A stretch of DNA of 52,500 bases. Origin: CAIKXD01 sp035439485. GTDB taxonomy: Bacteria > Bacteroidota > Bacteroidia > UBA4408. Numbering within the stretch: position 1 is the first letter of the stretch; the number at the start of each line of letters is the position of its first letter. Both the position numbers and the translations under genes were made by a program. The DNA is taken from contig DAORKI010000013.1 of NCBI GenBank assembly GCA_035439485.1, positions 1 to 52,500 on the forward strand. Direction: 5' to 3'. Below are positions 1-7,533 of this stretch, piece by piece. The notes under the pieces were generated by a model. The model was not told where the DNA came from. It saw nothing but the letters and a program-made list of their open reading frames with translations, and did not search any database.

Positions 1-211
1 CACAAGGCCAACATCTCTCCCGTTTAAAAATGACTTTTTGAGGGACGACTAATTAAGTTAATATCGATTAAGTACTCCACCATAATTCAATTAGCTCAAG
101 TTACTATATTTACTTTCTTCAAAAATGAATGTTGACCAAACCCCAAGATATGGAAAAGAAATATTTCATTTACCTTATATTTGTTGAATCAAAAGTCAAT
201 ACAACATTTGC

Positions 212-1096
212 ATGCAAATAAAATTAGGTCTGATTGTAATTTTTATTACCTATATTGTTACATTTTGCTCAGCTCAAAATATCGAACCAATTGATTCCAC
301 CTCTACTCCTGAGTATTATAAAAAATACATCAAACCCTTTGAAACGAGCAGTTTTCAAGACACTAAAATGTATTTAAAATCAATTTTTTTTAAAAATCAT
401 AAGCCTAAAAGAAATGTGACAGATAGTTCTATGTATAATAGTACAAATAGTATTAATGAACAAGAAAGTAGTAAATTAAACAACTATAAAAGGATATATG
501 GTTATGTTGAAAGTCTTAAATTTAATTTCAATTTTTCTAGTATTCCAAATACAGTAAGTGATATTTTAATTTTAGATAAAAACTTATCACCTTCATCTTA
601 TAATTCATTATTAAATCAACGAAATAAAGTGGCTATTGAGTTTTTTCTAACTCCAGCCTTTTATTTCAACTCTTTGAATCTTGGATTAAGTTACCAATTC
701 AAAGGAAAATGGGAATACATGGTACTTTTTGGGGCTAGGTATCTTTCCACAGTCTTCTATAACCTTAATGCCAATGTTAATGTAAATTACAATTTAGAAA
801 ACACATTAAGATATATCCCTATTTGGTTCAAATTTTCTGATTTGAGAACCAATTATTCGTTAGACGGTGGATTAGCCAATCAAATTGTTAAAATTGCCGT
901 GGGAACAGGTTTTGGCTCAAAAAAAGTTTACTACAAAAAATTAAATTTAAGACTTGAAATTGGAATTGGGTTAGCAGCCCAATTTAATAATTCGAATGGA
1001 GATATGCTGCCATATAAATTTGATTATTCAGCTTATCGTTATGAAAAATTACGTTCAGAATTAAAAGTAAAACTTACCTTTAACAGAGTGCTCTAA
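212..1096 (+). CDS. hypothetical secreted, outer-membrane-like protein
   Basis: I do not recognise a family. The 294-residue product starts with a clear signal peptide (hydrophobic residues 4-18, likely cut after FCSAQ near residue 22), so it is exported. Residues 25-110 are polar and rich in Ser, Asn and Tyr. From about residue 115 to the end, short hydrophobic/polar alternating segments with many Tyr, Phe and Gly (for example around residues 145-185 and 240-265) look like transmembrane beta strands, so a small outer-membrane barrel is plausible. The gene is more AT-rich by eye than the housekeeping genes downstream. It has no operon partner and converges with the next gene. The reading frame is certain enough; the function is unknown. 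Confidence 0.6.
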   Translation: MQIKLGLIVIFITYIVTFCSAQNIEPIDSTSTPEYYKKYIKPFETSSFQDTKMYLKSIFFKNHKPKRNVTDSSMYNSTNSINEQESSKLNNYKRIYGYVESLKFNFNFSSIPNTVSDILILDKNLSPSSYNSLLNQRNKVAIEFFLTPAFYFNSLNLGLSYQFKGKWEYMVLFGARYLSTVFYNLNANVNVNYNLENTLRYIPIWFKFSDLRTNYSLDGGLANQIVKIAVGTGFGSKKVYYKKLNLRLEIGIGLAAQFNNSNGDMLPYKFDYSAYRYEKLRSELKVKLTFNRVL

Positions 1097-1480
1097 ATTT
1101 TGTAAAAATGAGCCTTAAATGGATTTACAAAATCAATTCTAAATGAAATTAAATTTTATTTAGTACTCTATATGCACAGATTATTGAAACGTATATTTGG
1201 AATTACAACCTAAGTATTCGTTTCAGTCTATTGGTTAAAATATACTTTATAAATCACATCACCAAGGTTCGAATTTTAATCCTATTTTGAATATATCGAT
1301 TTTAAAATTTTGTATTGCCTCGTATAAGCTATATCAATAATTTTTTATTTTTTTACTTTATTTATTTTGGAGTTAATTGAAAGCTAACAAATTTAATTTG
1401 GCCTTGGTTATTAAAATACAATTAAAGTATTTACTCTAACCATTTCAAAAGAAGATAGCCGGCTTAAAATGTATTATTAA
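1097..1480. other. gene-free AT-rich spacer between convergent genes
   Basis: These 384 bases separate two convergent genes. I see no convincing reading frame, no hairpin followed by a T tract, no tRNA-like structure and no long repeat. The composition is very AT-rich. Confidence 0.4.
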
Positions 1481-2149
1481 TTATTTGAAAATACCAAATG
1501 CAATGCCTAGATGAAAACTAGGTAAAATTTTATTTTCCTTACGATTTATTGGACCATTAACTATTTTTCCATAATGATATTTTACTTCATGCACAATTTC
1601 AAATTTACGTGAATAAAATAATCCAATTCCATAATAAGGTTCCATTAATAGTGGCAATTTTTTTGCTTTTAGAAGCAAGCTAATTTTAACTATTGTTCCT
1701 ATTTGAAATTTGTTTCTAGAAATTAAAAGGTCTACTGAATTTGATGGATATGTATCATCTTTCTTGTATAATATATACCATACATGATTTTGTTGCCAAT
1801 GATTAAATGCTGCAGCAACAGAAATACAATGATTGTTTGAAAATTGATGTTTAATTCCTGCTCTAAAATTGAAAACATTATATTGAAGATAAAAATCTTT
1901 TGAAGAAAATATACTTTGTAAATGAACCTCTTTTACATCACTTTGTCTATACCCACAAGCAATCTCTAAATAGTTGTAATTGGTTAAAGCGTGTGCATAG
2001 GTTACAAGTATTCTATTAATCAAAAGATCATTCAAATTAACCTGAAAGCTTTGCTTAATTTTTAGACTATCCCTTTGTGCTTGAACAAAAATCGACAAAT
2101 ACATGAATATGATTACTGCAAATAATCTTTTGCAAAATTTATTCGGCAT
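1481..2149 (-). CDS. hypothetical secreted, outer-membrane-like protein
   Basis: I recognise no family. The 222-residue product has an N-terminal signal peptide (about residues 8-24, ending VQAQ), so it is probably exported. The mature part alternates polar and hydrophobic residues in short blocks rich in Tyr, Phe and aromatic-Gly pairs. It ends in a strand-like segment with a terminal aromatic (residues 211-222, FHLGIAFGIFK), as is usual for outer-membrane barrel proteins. About 220 residues would suit an 8- to 10-strand barrel. It is monocistronic and converges on the gene at 212-1096, with the repeat-bearing region just upstream. Like its neighbour it is AT-rich and looks accessory. Confidence 0.55.
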   Translation of the reverse strand: MPNKFCKRLFAVIIFMYLSIFVQAQRDSLKIKQSFQVNLNDLLINRILVTYAHALTNYNYLEIACGYRQSDVKEVHLQSIFSSKDFYLQYNVFNFRAGIKHQFSNNHCISVAAAFNHWQQNHVWYILYKKDDTYPSNSVDLLISRNKFQIGTIVKISLLLKAKKLPLLMEPYYGIGLFYSRKFEIVHEVKYHYGKIVNGPINRKENKILPSFHLGIAFGIFK

Positions 2150-2222
2150 TATCTATTGTTTAAATTGGCTATTAAATATGTCATAAAGATATGAAAAGAA
2201 ATTAATTTTAAACATCAATGAC

Positions 2223-2457
2223 AATTACAAAAACTCGGGCATTAATGGATAATTGCAAAAAATAAAAACTGATTTGCACCAAGGACAGTAGCGACATCCT
2301 TTTTTGGCCTTGCCCTAAACCCTGCAAAAAAGATATAGCGGATGGCCTGGTGGCTTGCTCGCAAGACAGGTGCCCACAAGAATATGAAAATAAATGAATG
2401 AATGAATTGAGTAGCGAATGGATAGATGAACTGATGTTTTTTAATGATTTTGTTTTT
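2223..2457 (+). repeat. 235-bp direct repeat, copy 1
   Basis: This 235-base block is repeated without mismatch at 2473-2707, with a 15-base spacer (period 250). It contains a structured RNA-like core (2277-2380) and an ATGA-rich tail (TGAATGAATGAATTGAG). No reading frame spans it. Confidence 0.95.
2277..2380 (+). ncRNA. Flavo-1-like structured RNA element, copy 1
   Basis: The core reads GGACAG-TAGCGA-CATCC-TTTTTT, a short loop, then AAAAAA-GATATAGC-GGATG. CATCC (2295-2299) pairs with GGATG (2340-2344), and the T6 run (2300-2305) pairs with the A6 run (2326-2331). An outer stem pairs CACC-A-AGG (2277-2284) with CCTGGTG (2346-2352). A small hairpin CTTGC-TC-GCAAG follows. The invariant AGCG...CATCC and GATATAGCGGA elements match my memory of the Flavo-1 RNA motif of Bacteroidetes, whose function is unknown. 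The strand is chosen on that basis. The structure is seen in the sequence; the family name is from memory. Confidence 0.55.
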
Positions 2458-2472
2458 CGTCCTTTAAAAGAA

Positions 2473-2707
2473 AATTACAAAAACTCGGGCATTAATGGAT
2501 AATTGCAAAAAATAAAAACTGATTTGCACCAAGGACAGTAGCGACATCCTTTTTTGGCCTTGCCCTAAACCCTGCAAAAAAGATATAGCGGATGGCCTGG
2601 TGGCTTGCTCGCAAGACAGGTGCCCACAAGAATATGAAAATAAATGAATGAATGAATTGAGTAGCGAATGGATAGATGAACTGATGTTTTTTAATGATTT
2701 TGTTTTT
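2473..2707 (+). repeat. 235-bp direct repeat, copy 2
   Basis: Second, identical copy of the block at 2223-2457. It lies just upstream of the pyrR promoter. The flanks diverge immediately (CGTCCTTTAAAAG after copy 1, AGTCTTTTGCTAC after copy 2). Confidence 0.95.
2527..2630 (+). ncRNA. Flavo-1-like structured RNA element, copy 2
   Basis: Identical to the element at 2277-2380, inside the second 235-bp repeat unit. It has the same CATCC/GGATG and T6/A6 pairing and the same CTTGC-TC-GCAAG side hairpin. It ends about 170 bases upstream of the pyrR promoter, so it is unlikely to be the pyrR leader. Confidence 0.55.
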
Positions 2708-2799
2708 AGTCTTTTGCTACTGCTTTGAGCGCTATGCCGTTAAGATTTCATATATGAATCTGTAACAAAAAACTATGTATAATTAATAAAAAAGTATGA

Positions 2800-2832
2800 T
2801 TGACCTGCGTTCAAAAAAAAATAATATTTTTG
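2800..2832 (+). promoter_or_regulatory. -33/-7 promoter of pyrR-pyrB
   Basis: TTG at 2800-2802 and TATTTTTG at 2825-2832 (full TAnnTTTG match, followed by C) are 22 bases apart, the Bacteroidetes vegetative spacing. Transcription would begin near 2838-2841, only about 10 bases before the ATG at 2850. Confidence 0.65.
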
Positions 2833-2849
2833 CACCCATACAATTACTT

Positions 2850-3407
2850 ATGAGCGCTCAGTTACAACTTTTAAATGCAGAGGCCTTTAACCACACTATT
2901 AAGCGCTTGTGCTATGAGTTAATTGAGAATCACAATAACTTTGAAAACACCGTTATAATTGGCTTGCAACCACGCGGCATTTATTTAAGTGGGCGCATTT
3001 ATCAGGAGTTAATATCCATTACCGGTTTGAATACAATTAAAAACGGGCACTTGGATGTGACCTTTTACCGAGATGATTTTAGAAGACGCGAAAATCCATT
3101 AGTTCCTAATCGAACCCAAATTGACTTTATTATTGAAGATAAAAATGTAATATTGGTTGATGATGTTTTGTATACTGGCCGCACCATTAGAGCTGGTATG
3201 GATGCCTTGCTGGCTTTTGGCCGCCCTAAAAAAGTGGAATTAATGGTACTTATCGATCGCAGGTACAGCCGTCACTTGCCCATACAACCCGATTATGTGG
3301 GAAAAGTGGTTGACACCATTACATCTGACAATGTAAAAGTAAAATGGAATGAAACAGATGGAAAAGATGAAGTATTAATGATTACCGAAAACGTAGATAC
3401 ATTATGA
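2850..3407 (+). CDS. pyrR: PyrR-type PRPP-binding protein / uracil phosphoribosyltransferase
   Basis: PyrR proteins bind PRPP and uracil nucleotides. Family members act as pyrimidine-operon attenuators, as uracil phosphoribosyltransferases, or both. The 185-residue product is of normal length. It carries the PRPP loop VILVDDVLYTGRT (about residues 100-112) and an upstream GLQPRG substrate loop. An earlier in-frame ATG at 2796 was rejected because the promoter (2800-2832) lies inside that extension. The stop overlaps the pyrB start (ATGA), so the two are translationally coupled. The inferred leader of about 10 bases leaves no room for a PyrR-controlled attenuator at this promoter, so an enzymatic role or action elsewhere is more likely here. 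Confidence 0.88.
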   Translation: MSAQLQLLNAEAFNHTIKRLCYELIENHNNFENTVIIGLQPRGIYLSGRIYQELISITGLNTIKNGHLDVTFYRDDFRRRENPLVPNRTQIDFIIEDKNVILVDDVLYTGRTIRAGMDALLAFGRPKKVELMVLIDRRYSRHLPIQPDYVGKVVDTITSDNVKVKWNETDGKDEVLMITENVDTL

Positions 3408-4330
3408 GTGCTTTAAGCGTTAAGCATTTACTCGGAATTAAAGATATCAATGCACATGATATTGATTTAATATTTAAAACAGCTGATACTTTTAAAGAGG
3501 TTATTAATAGACCAATTAAAAAAATTCCTTCGTTACGTGACATTACCATAGCTAACCTCTTTTTTGAAAATTCAACACGCACTAAGCTTTCATTTGAATT
3601 GGCTGAAAAGCGCCTTTCAGCTGATGTTATCAATTTTGCTGCAAGTTCATCATCAGTAAGCAAAGGAGAAACCTTAATTGATACAGTAAACAACATTTTA
3701 GCCATGAAAGTAGATATGGTTGTCATGCGCCATCCTTACGCTGGAGCTGCTAAATTTTTATCTAAACATGTGCAAGCAACTATTGTAAATGCTGGCGATG
3801 GTGCGCATGAACACCCAACACAAGCATTACTCGATGCCTTTTCGATAAGAGAAAAAGTAGGTGACCTAAAAGGCTGTAAAGTAGCCATTATAGGCGACAT
3901 ATTGCACAGTAGGGTTGCCTTAAGTAATATTTTTTGTTTACAAAAATTAGGGGCCGAGGTCATGGTTTGTGGCCCTAGTACTTTAATACCAAAATACATT
4001 CATGAACTTGGTGTTAAGGTGGAACCTCAACTAAAAAAAGCCTTGGCATGGTGCGATGTGGCCAATATGCTGCGTATACAATTGGAGCGGCAGGATATTA
4101 AATATTTTCCAAGTTTAAGAGAATACGTGATGCTTTATGGTTTAAACAAGGAAATTTTAGATTCTTTCAACAAACAAATAATGGTAATGCACCCGGGTCC
4201 AATTAACCGAGGTATTGAAATTACGAGCGATGTGGCCGATAGCAAGCAATCGCTTATATTACAGCAAGTTGAAAATGGTGTTGCTATAAGAATGGCTGTT
4301 TTATATCTTTTGGCTGGTGCTATAAAATAA
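3404..4330 (+). CDS. pyrB: aspartate carbamoyltransferase catalytic subunit
   Basis: Condenses carbamoyl phosphate and aspartate in the second step of de novo pyrimidine synthesis, in the cytoplasm. At 308 residues it is the standard length for the catalytic chain. The carbamoyl-phosphate loop FFENSTRT (about residues 53-60), MRHPYAGA, the HPTQALLDAF motif and the C-terminal HPGPINRG motif are all present, so it looks intact. It begins in the last codon of pyrR (ATGA overlap). No pyrI regulatory subunit follows, so it is probably an unregulated homotrimer or depends on a partner elsewhere. There is no obvious terminator before the next gene, which has its own promoter. Confidence 0.95.
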   Translation: MSALSVKHLLGIKDINAHDIDLIFKTADTFKEVINRPIKKIPSLRDITIANLFFENSTRTKLSFELAEKRLSADVINFAASSSSVSKGETLIDTVNNILAMKVDMVVMRHPYAGAAKFLSKHVQATIVNAGDGAHEHPTQALLDAFSIREKVGDLKGCKVAIIGDILHSRVALSNIFCLQKLGAEVMVCGPSTLIPKYIHELGVKVEPQLKKALAWCDVANMLRIQLERQDIKYFPSLREYVMLYGLNKEILDSFNKQIMVMHPGPINRGIEITSDVADSKQSLILQQVENGVAIRMAVLYLLAGAIK

Positions 4331-4348
4331 ATCGCTAATCAATGTTTT

Positions 4349-4380
4349 TTTGTTTTTTATCAAACAATTGTTTAACTTTG
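4349..4380 (+). promoter_or_regulatory. -33/-7 promoter of the STAS gene
   Basis: TTTG at 4349-4352 and TAACTTTG at 4373-4380, followed by C, are 20 bases apart, an excellent Bacteroidetes promoter. The ATG follows at 4400. It separates the STAS gene from pyrRB transcription. Confidence 0.7.
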
Positions 4381-4399
4381 CACATTACATTAAAATTAG

Positions 4400-4753
4400 A
4401 TGAATTTCAATACCATAAAAAACGACAAATTTACTTTAATTGAATTAAAAGTAGATAAATTAGATAATACCATTTCACCTCTGTTGAAATCGCAATTGGT
4501 TGTGTTGAACGCTGAAGGGGTAAAAAATATCATTATCAATATGCAAGATACTAAATATTGCGACAGTAGTGGCTTAAGTGCCATTTTGGTAGCAAATCGT
4601 TTATGTAAAAACAGCGGTGGTGCTTTTGTTTTATCCAATATTCAAGAACCCATAAAAAAACTTATAGCCATTTCTCAATTAGACTCTATTTTAAATATTA
4701 CTGCAACCATGAAAGAGGCCGAAGAATTACTTTCTGTGGCTGCAAACGACTAA
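4400..4753 (+). CDS. STAS-domain protein (anti-sigma factor antagonist type)
   Basis: A single STAS domain of 117 residues, the fold of SpoIIAA/RsbV anti-anti-sigma factors. In that family a conserved serine is phosphorylated by a partner kinase and the unphosphorylated form releases the sigma factor. The signature DSSGL (residues 55-59) supplies the candidate phosphoserine. No kinase (RsbW/SpoIIAB) or PP2C phosphatase lies nearby, so the partner must be elsewhere. It has its own promoter and is not coupled to the T9SS gene that follows 28 bases later. In Bacteroidota such single STAS proteins may serve other partner-switching roles, so the target is open. Confidence 0.85.
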   Translation: MNFNTIKNDKFTLIELKVDKLDNTISPLLKSQLVVLNAEGVKNIIINMQDTKYCDSSGLSAILVANRLCKNSGGAFVLSNIQEPIKKLIAISQLDSILNITATMKEAEELLSVAAND

Positions 4754-4781
4754 ACTAAATTTTAAGTAATTAAATCACACT

Positions 4782-5522
4782 ATGAAAAAATCTTTACTTT
4801 TATTATCATTTTTAAGCATCCTAAGTATTGGTGCATTTGCACAATGTACACCAGCCACAGTAGGTAATGCCGGTATTTATCCTGATAGTGCCACCAATTT
4901 TATGCCTGCGTATCAAGGGCAAGCTTATAGTCAGTTAATTACAGTAAAAGTACCACAAGATACAGTTGCTCCTCCTCTTGGTACAATTGTTTTCGATAAA
5001 ATTGTTTTAAATTCAATAACAGGATTACCACAAGGGTTAAGCCACTCATGTGTTCCAAGTAATTGCGAGTTTCCAGGCAATGCCACAAATTGTGCAATTA
5101 TTACAGGAACTACCAATGATCCTGTTGGTGAATATGTATTGACAATAAAAGTTACACCATATTTCAACATTTTAGGAACAGTGGTGCCTTATGCTGAAGA
5201 AACAATCTCCTATTACAAGATTATGGTTAATCCTTTTAACTCAACACAAAGCTTAAATCCAAACAACTTTAGTGTTAGCCAAAATACACCCAACCCATCT
5301 GACAATGCCTGTGATATTTATTACACATTGACCAGCAAAGCTGATGTTGAAATTCGCTTAATGAACGCAATTGGCAAGGAGGTTCAACGAATTAAAACCA
5401 ATGGAATTTCAGGGGTGAATAAATATGAATTAAATACCACTAATTTACCACAAGGAATATATTTCTATAGTTTATTTAATGGTCAAACCACTGTGACTAA
5501 GAGATTGGTGGTAAATCACTAA
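4782..5522 (+). CDS. T9SS type A sorting domain protein
   Basis: Secreted protein of 246 residues. Residues 1-20 are a signal peptide (ending GAFAQ). Residues 21-150 form one beta-rich, Ig-like module with several cysteines (CVPSNCEF, ATNCA) that could form disulphides once exported. Residues 160-246 match the T9SS type A sorting domain: QNTPNPSDN near 167, RLMNAIGKEV, then PQGIYFYSLF and a basic tail (TKRLVVNH). Such domains direct cargo through the outer membrane and are usually removed when the protein is attached to the cell surface. A strong hairpin terminator follows. No enzymatic motif is visible, so an adhesive or structural role is a guess. Confidence 0.8.
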   Translation: MKKSLLLLSFLSILSIGAFAQCTPATVGNAGIYPDSATNFMPAYQGQAYSQLITVKVPQDTVAPPLGTIVFDKIVLNSITGLPQGLSHSCVPSNCEFPGNATNCAIITGTTNDPVGEYVLTIKVTPYFNILGTVVPYAEETISYYKIMVNPFNSTQSLNPNNFSVSQNTPNPSDNACDIYYTLTSKADVEIRLMNAIGKEVQRIKTNGISGVNKYELNTTNLPQGIYFYSLFNGQTTVTKRLVVNH

Positions 5523-5549
5523 CATAAATTTTAAATAATCATTGAAAAA

Positions 5550-5572
5550 CCGCATTAATGCGGTTTTTTTTT
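5550..5572 (+). terminator. intrinsic terminator after the T9SS gene
   Basis: The perfect palindrome CCGCAT-TA-ATGCGG (5550-5563) is followed by nine T residues. It ends the transcript of 4782-5522. The ATG inside this stem (5558) opens a longer in-frame version of the next gene and is not a credible start. Confidence 0.85.
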
Positions 5573-5605
5573 GCACTTTTACCTTCAATATATATCAAAC
5601 TCTTT

Positions 5606-6706
5606 ATGCCCATTTTAATCAAAGATATTACTAATTTACTTGAGCAGTTGGCACCACTACAATTGCAAGAAAGCTACGACAATTGTGGTTTACTTATAGG
5701 TTCAAAATCTACAATCGCCACAGGTGCCTTAATCACTTTAGATGTTACTGAAGCCATTATTGATGAAGCCATCCAAAACAAATGCAACTTAATTGTGGCT
5801 CATCATCCATTTTTGTTCAGTGGATTAAAAAAGTTGAGCGGTAACACTTGGGTTGAACGCACGCTCATTAAAGCCATAAAAAATGATATTGCTATATATG
5901 CAATACACACCAATTTAGATAATGTAATTGCAGGAGTTAATAAAATGATTGCTGATAAAATTGGATTAAAAGATGGCAGGGTTTTACAAACCAAATCGGG
6001 TTTATTAAAAAAGTTAATTTGTTTTTGCCCTAAGGACAAAGCCGATGTGGTTCGCGAAGCCTTGTTTTCGGCTGGCGCTGGTAAAATTGGGGAATATGAG
6101 CAATGCAGCTTTAATACTGAGGGAATTGGGACCTTTAAAGGCAATGAAAAAACTAATCCTTATGTTGGTATTGCTGGTGAATTGCATAAAGAAGCTGAAT
6201 TTAAAATTGAAACGATTTTTCCAGCCTATTTAGAAGCTCAGGTTTTAACTTCTTTAATGATGGCTCACCCTTATGAGGAAGTAGCCTATGATATTATTCC
6301 TTTGCACAACTATTGGGCTAAAGTTGGGTCGGGTTACATTGGTAATTTACCTGAGGCTATGCATGAACAAGATTTTTTAGCCCATATAAAAAAAGTATTT
6401 AATTGTGGTATAATAAGGCACACGGCTCTTAAAGGCGAAAAAATAAAAAAAGTTGCTTTATGCGGAGGTTCTGGAAGCTTTTTGTTAAAAGATGCGATAA
6501 ATAACCATGCGGATATTTTTGTGACTGCAGATTTTAAATATCATCAATTTTTTGATGCTGATAATCAAATTGTTATAGCCGATATAGGCCATTATGAGAG
6601 TGAACAATATACTAAAGAATTGATTTTTAATGAAATTCAGAAAAAATTTAGTACTTTCGCGCTCTGTTTATCAAAAAATAATACCAATCCTATTCATTAT
6701 TATTAA
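5606..6706 (+). CDS. Nif3-like dinuclear metal centre hexameric protein
   Basis: Member of the Nif3/YbgI family (also labelled GTP cyclohydrolase I type 2), a conserved cytoplasmic protein with a di-metal site and uncertain physiological role. At 366 residues it is the long form, with a PII/CutA-like insertion in the middle (about residues 125-235). Metal ligands are visible in VAHHPF (residues 64-69), AIHTNLD, and near the C-terminus in TADFKYH and IGHYESE. The ATG at 5558 lies within the upstream terminator stem, so 5606 (MPILIKDI, the usual family start) was chosen. The zinc-ribbon gene begins 7 bases after the stop, a pairing I recall as common in Bacteroidota. Confidence 0.88.
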   Translation: MPILIKDITNLLEQLAPLQLQESYDNCGLLIGSKSTIATGALITLDVTEAIIDEAIQNKCNLIVAHHPFLFSGLKKLSGNTWVERTLIKAIKNDIAIYAIHTNLDNVIAGVNKMIADKIGLKDGRVLQTKSGLLKKLICFCPKDKADVVREALFSAGAGKIGEYEQCSFNTEGIGTFKGNEKTNPYVGIAGELHKEAEFKIETIFPAYLEAQVLTSLMMAHPYEEVAYDIIPLHNYWAKVGSGYIGNLPEAMHEQDFLAHIKKVFNCGIIRHTALKGEKIKKVALCGGSGSFLLKDAINNHADIFVTADFKYHQFFDADNQIVIADIGHYESEQYTKELIFNEIQKKFSTFALCLSKNNTNPIHYY

Positions 6707-6712
6707 ATAAAA

Positions 6713-7474
6713 ATGTCGAAAACCAAAGGAGCAGTTATTGAAAAAGAAATAAGTGTTGAAGAAAAGTTAAAAGCACTTTACAGTTTACAACAAATTGATT
6801 CTGCTATTGACAGAATTAGAATTGTTCAAGGTGAATTACCCTTAGAAGTTAGTGATTTAGAAGATGAAGTTGCTGGTTTAGAAACCCGCATCAAAAATTT
6901 TACTGATGAAGTTAACGCTTTGGAAGATTTGATTACTCAGCGTAAAATTGCCATGAAAGATGCCACTGAGTTAATAAAAAAATATGAGAGTCAACAAGGC
7001 AAGGTGAGAAATAACCGAGAATACGACTCTATCACTAAAGAAATTGAATACCAAAATTTAGATATTCAATTGAGTGAAAAAAGAATTAAAGAATATAAAA
7101 TTGCTATTGCCTCTAAAAACGAAGTTTTAGAGGCAGCAAAGGCCACCTATAATGAAAGAAAAAACGATTTAGATCATAAAAAAAATGAGCTAAAGGATAT
7201 TGTAGCCGAAACCGAGAAAGAAGAAAAAGGCTTATTGAAAAAATCTAAAGATGCGGAAGTTTTAATTGAAGCTCGCTTGTTGAATGCATATCAAAGAATC
7301 AGAGCTAACTCTCGTAACGGTTTAGGTGTAGTTACTGTTGAACGTGATGCTTGTGGGGGTTGCTTCAATAAGATTCCACCTCAAACGCAAATGGATATTC
7401 GCACACACAAAAAAATAATAGTTTGCGAGCATTGTGGTAGAATTTTAGTTGATGCCGAAATTTTAAGTCAATAA
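6713..7474 (+). CDS. coiled-coil protein with C4 zinc ribbon
   Basis: A cytoplasmic protein of 253 residues. Residues 15-190 form a long, highly charged antiparallel coiled coil. The C-terminus (about 207-245) carries a four-cysteine zinc ribbon, CGGC ... CEHC, separated by some 20 residues. This is the CT398/HP0958-like architecture; characterised relatives have been linked to flagellar assembly and RNA or sigma-factor binding in other phyla, but that is not transferable here. It is 7 bases downstream of the Nif3-like gene and surely cotranscribed with it. A hairpin terminator follows its stop. The domain assignment is firm; the function is unknown. Confidence 0.82.
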   Translation: MSKTKGAVIEKEISVEEKLKALYSLQQIDSAIDRIRIVQGELPLEVSDLEDEVAGLETRIKNFTDEVNALEDLITQRKIAMKDATELIKKYESQQGKVRNNREYDSITKEIEYQNLDIQLSEKRIKEYKIAIASKNEVLEAAKATYNERKNDLDHKKNELKDIVAETEKEEKGLLKKSKDAEVLIEARLLNAYQRIRANSRNGLGVVTVERDACGGCFNKIPPQTQMDIRTHKKIIVCEHCGRILVDAEILSQ

Positions 7475-7495
7475 TTAAAACAAAAATTAATTTTT

Positions 7496-7533
7496 AAGGG
7501 ATTTCAATTTACTTTGAAATCCCTTATTTTTTT
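7496..7533 (+). terminator. intrinsic terminator whose T tract abuts the next start codon
   Basis: AAGGGATTTCAA (7496-7507) pairs exactly with TTGAAATCCCTT (7514-7525) around a six-base loop, followed by A and T7 (7527-7533). The start codon at 7534 comes directly after the T tract. Confidence 0.8.

Noticed and set aside
1..27. Possible tail of an upstream gene ending at a TAA near position 27
   Set aside because: Only eight codons are visible, too few to support a call.
205..210. CATTTG before the first gene as its -7 box
   Set aside because: It ends 1 base before the ATG, so the transcript would start inside the signal peptide coding region, and no other start is available.
5558..5605. 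16-codon N-terminal extension of the Nif3-like protein
   Set aside because: Its ATG lies in the stem of a strong intrinsic terminator; the family start is at 5606.
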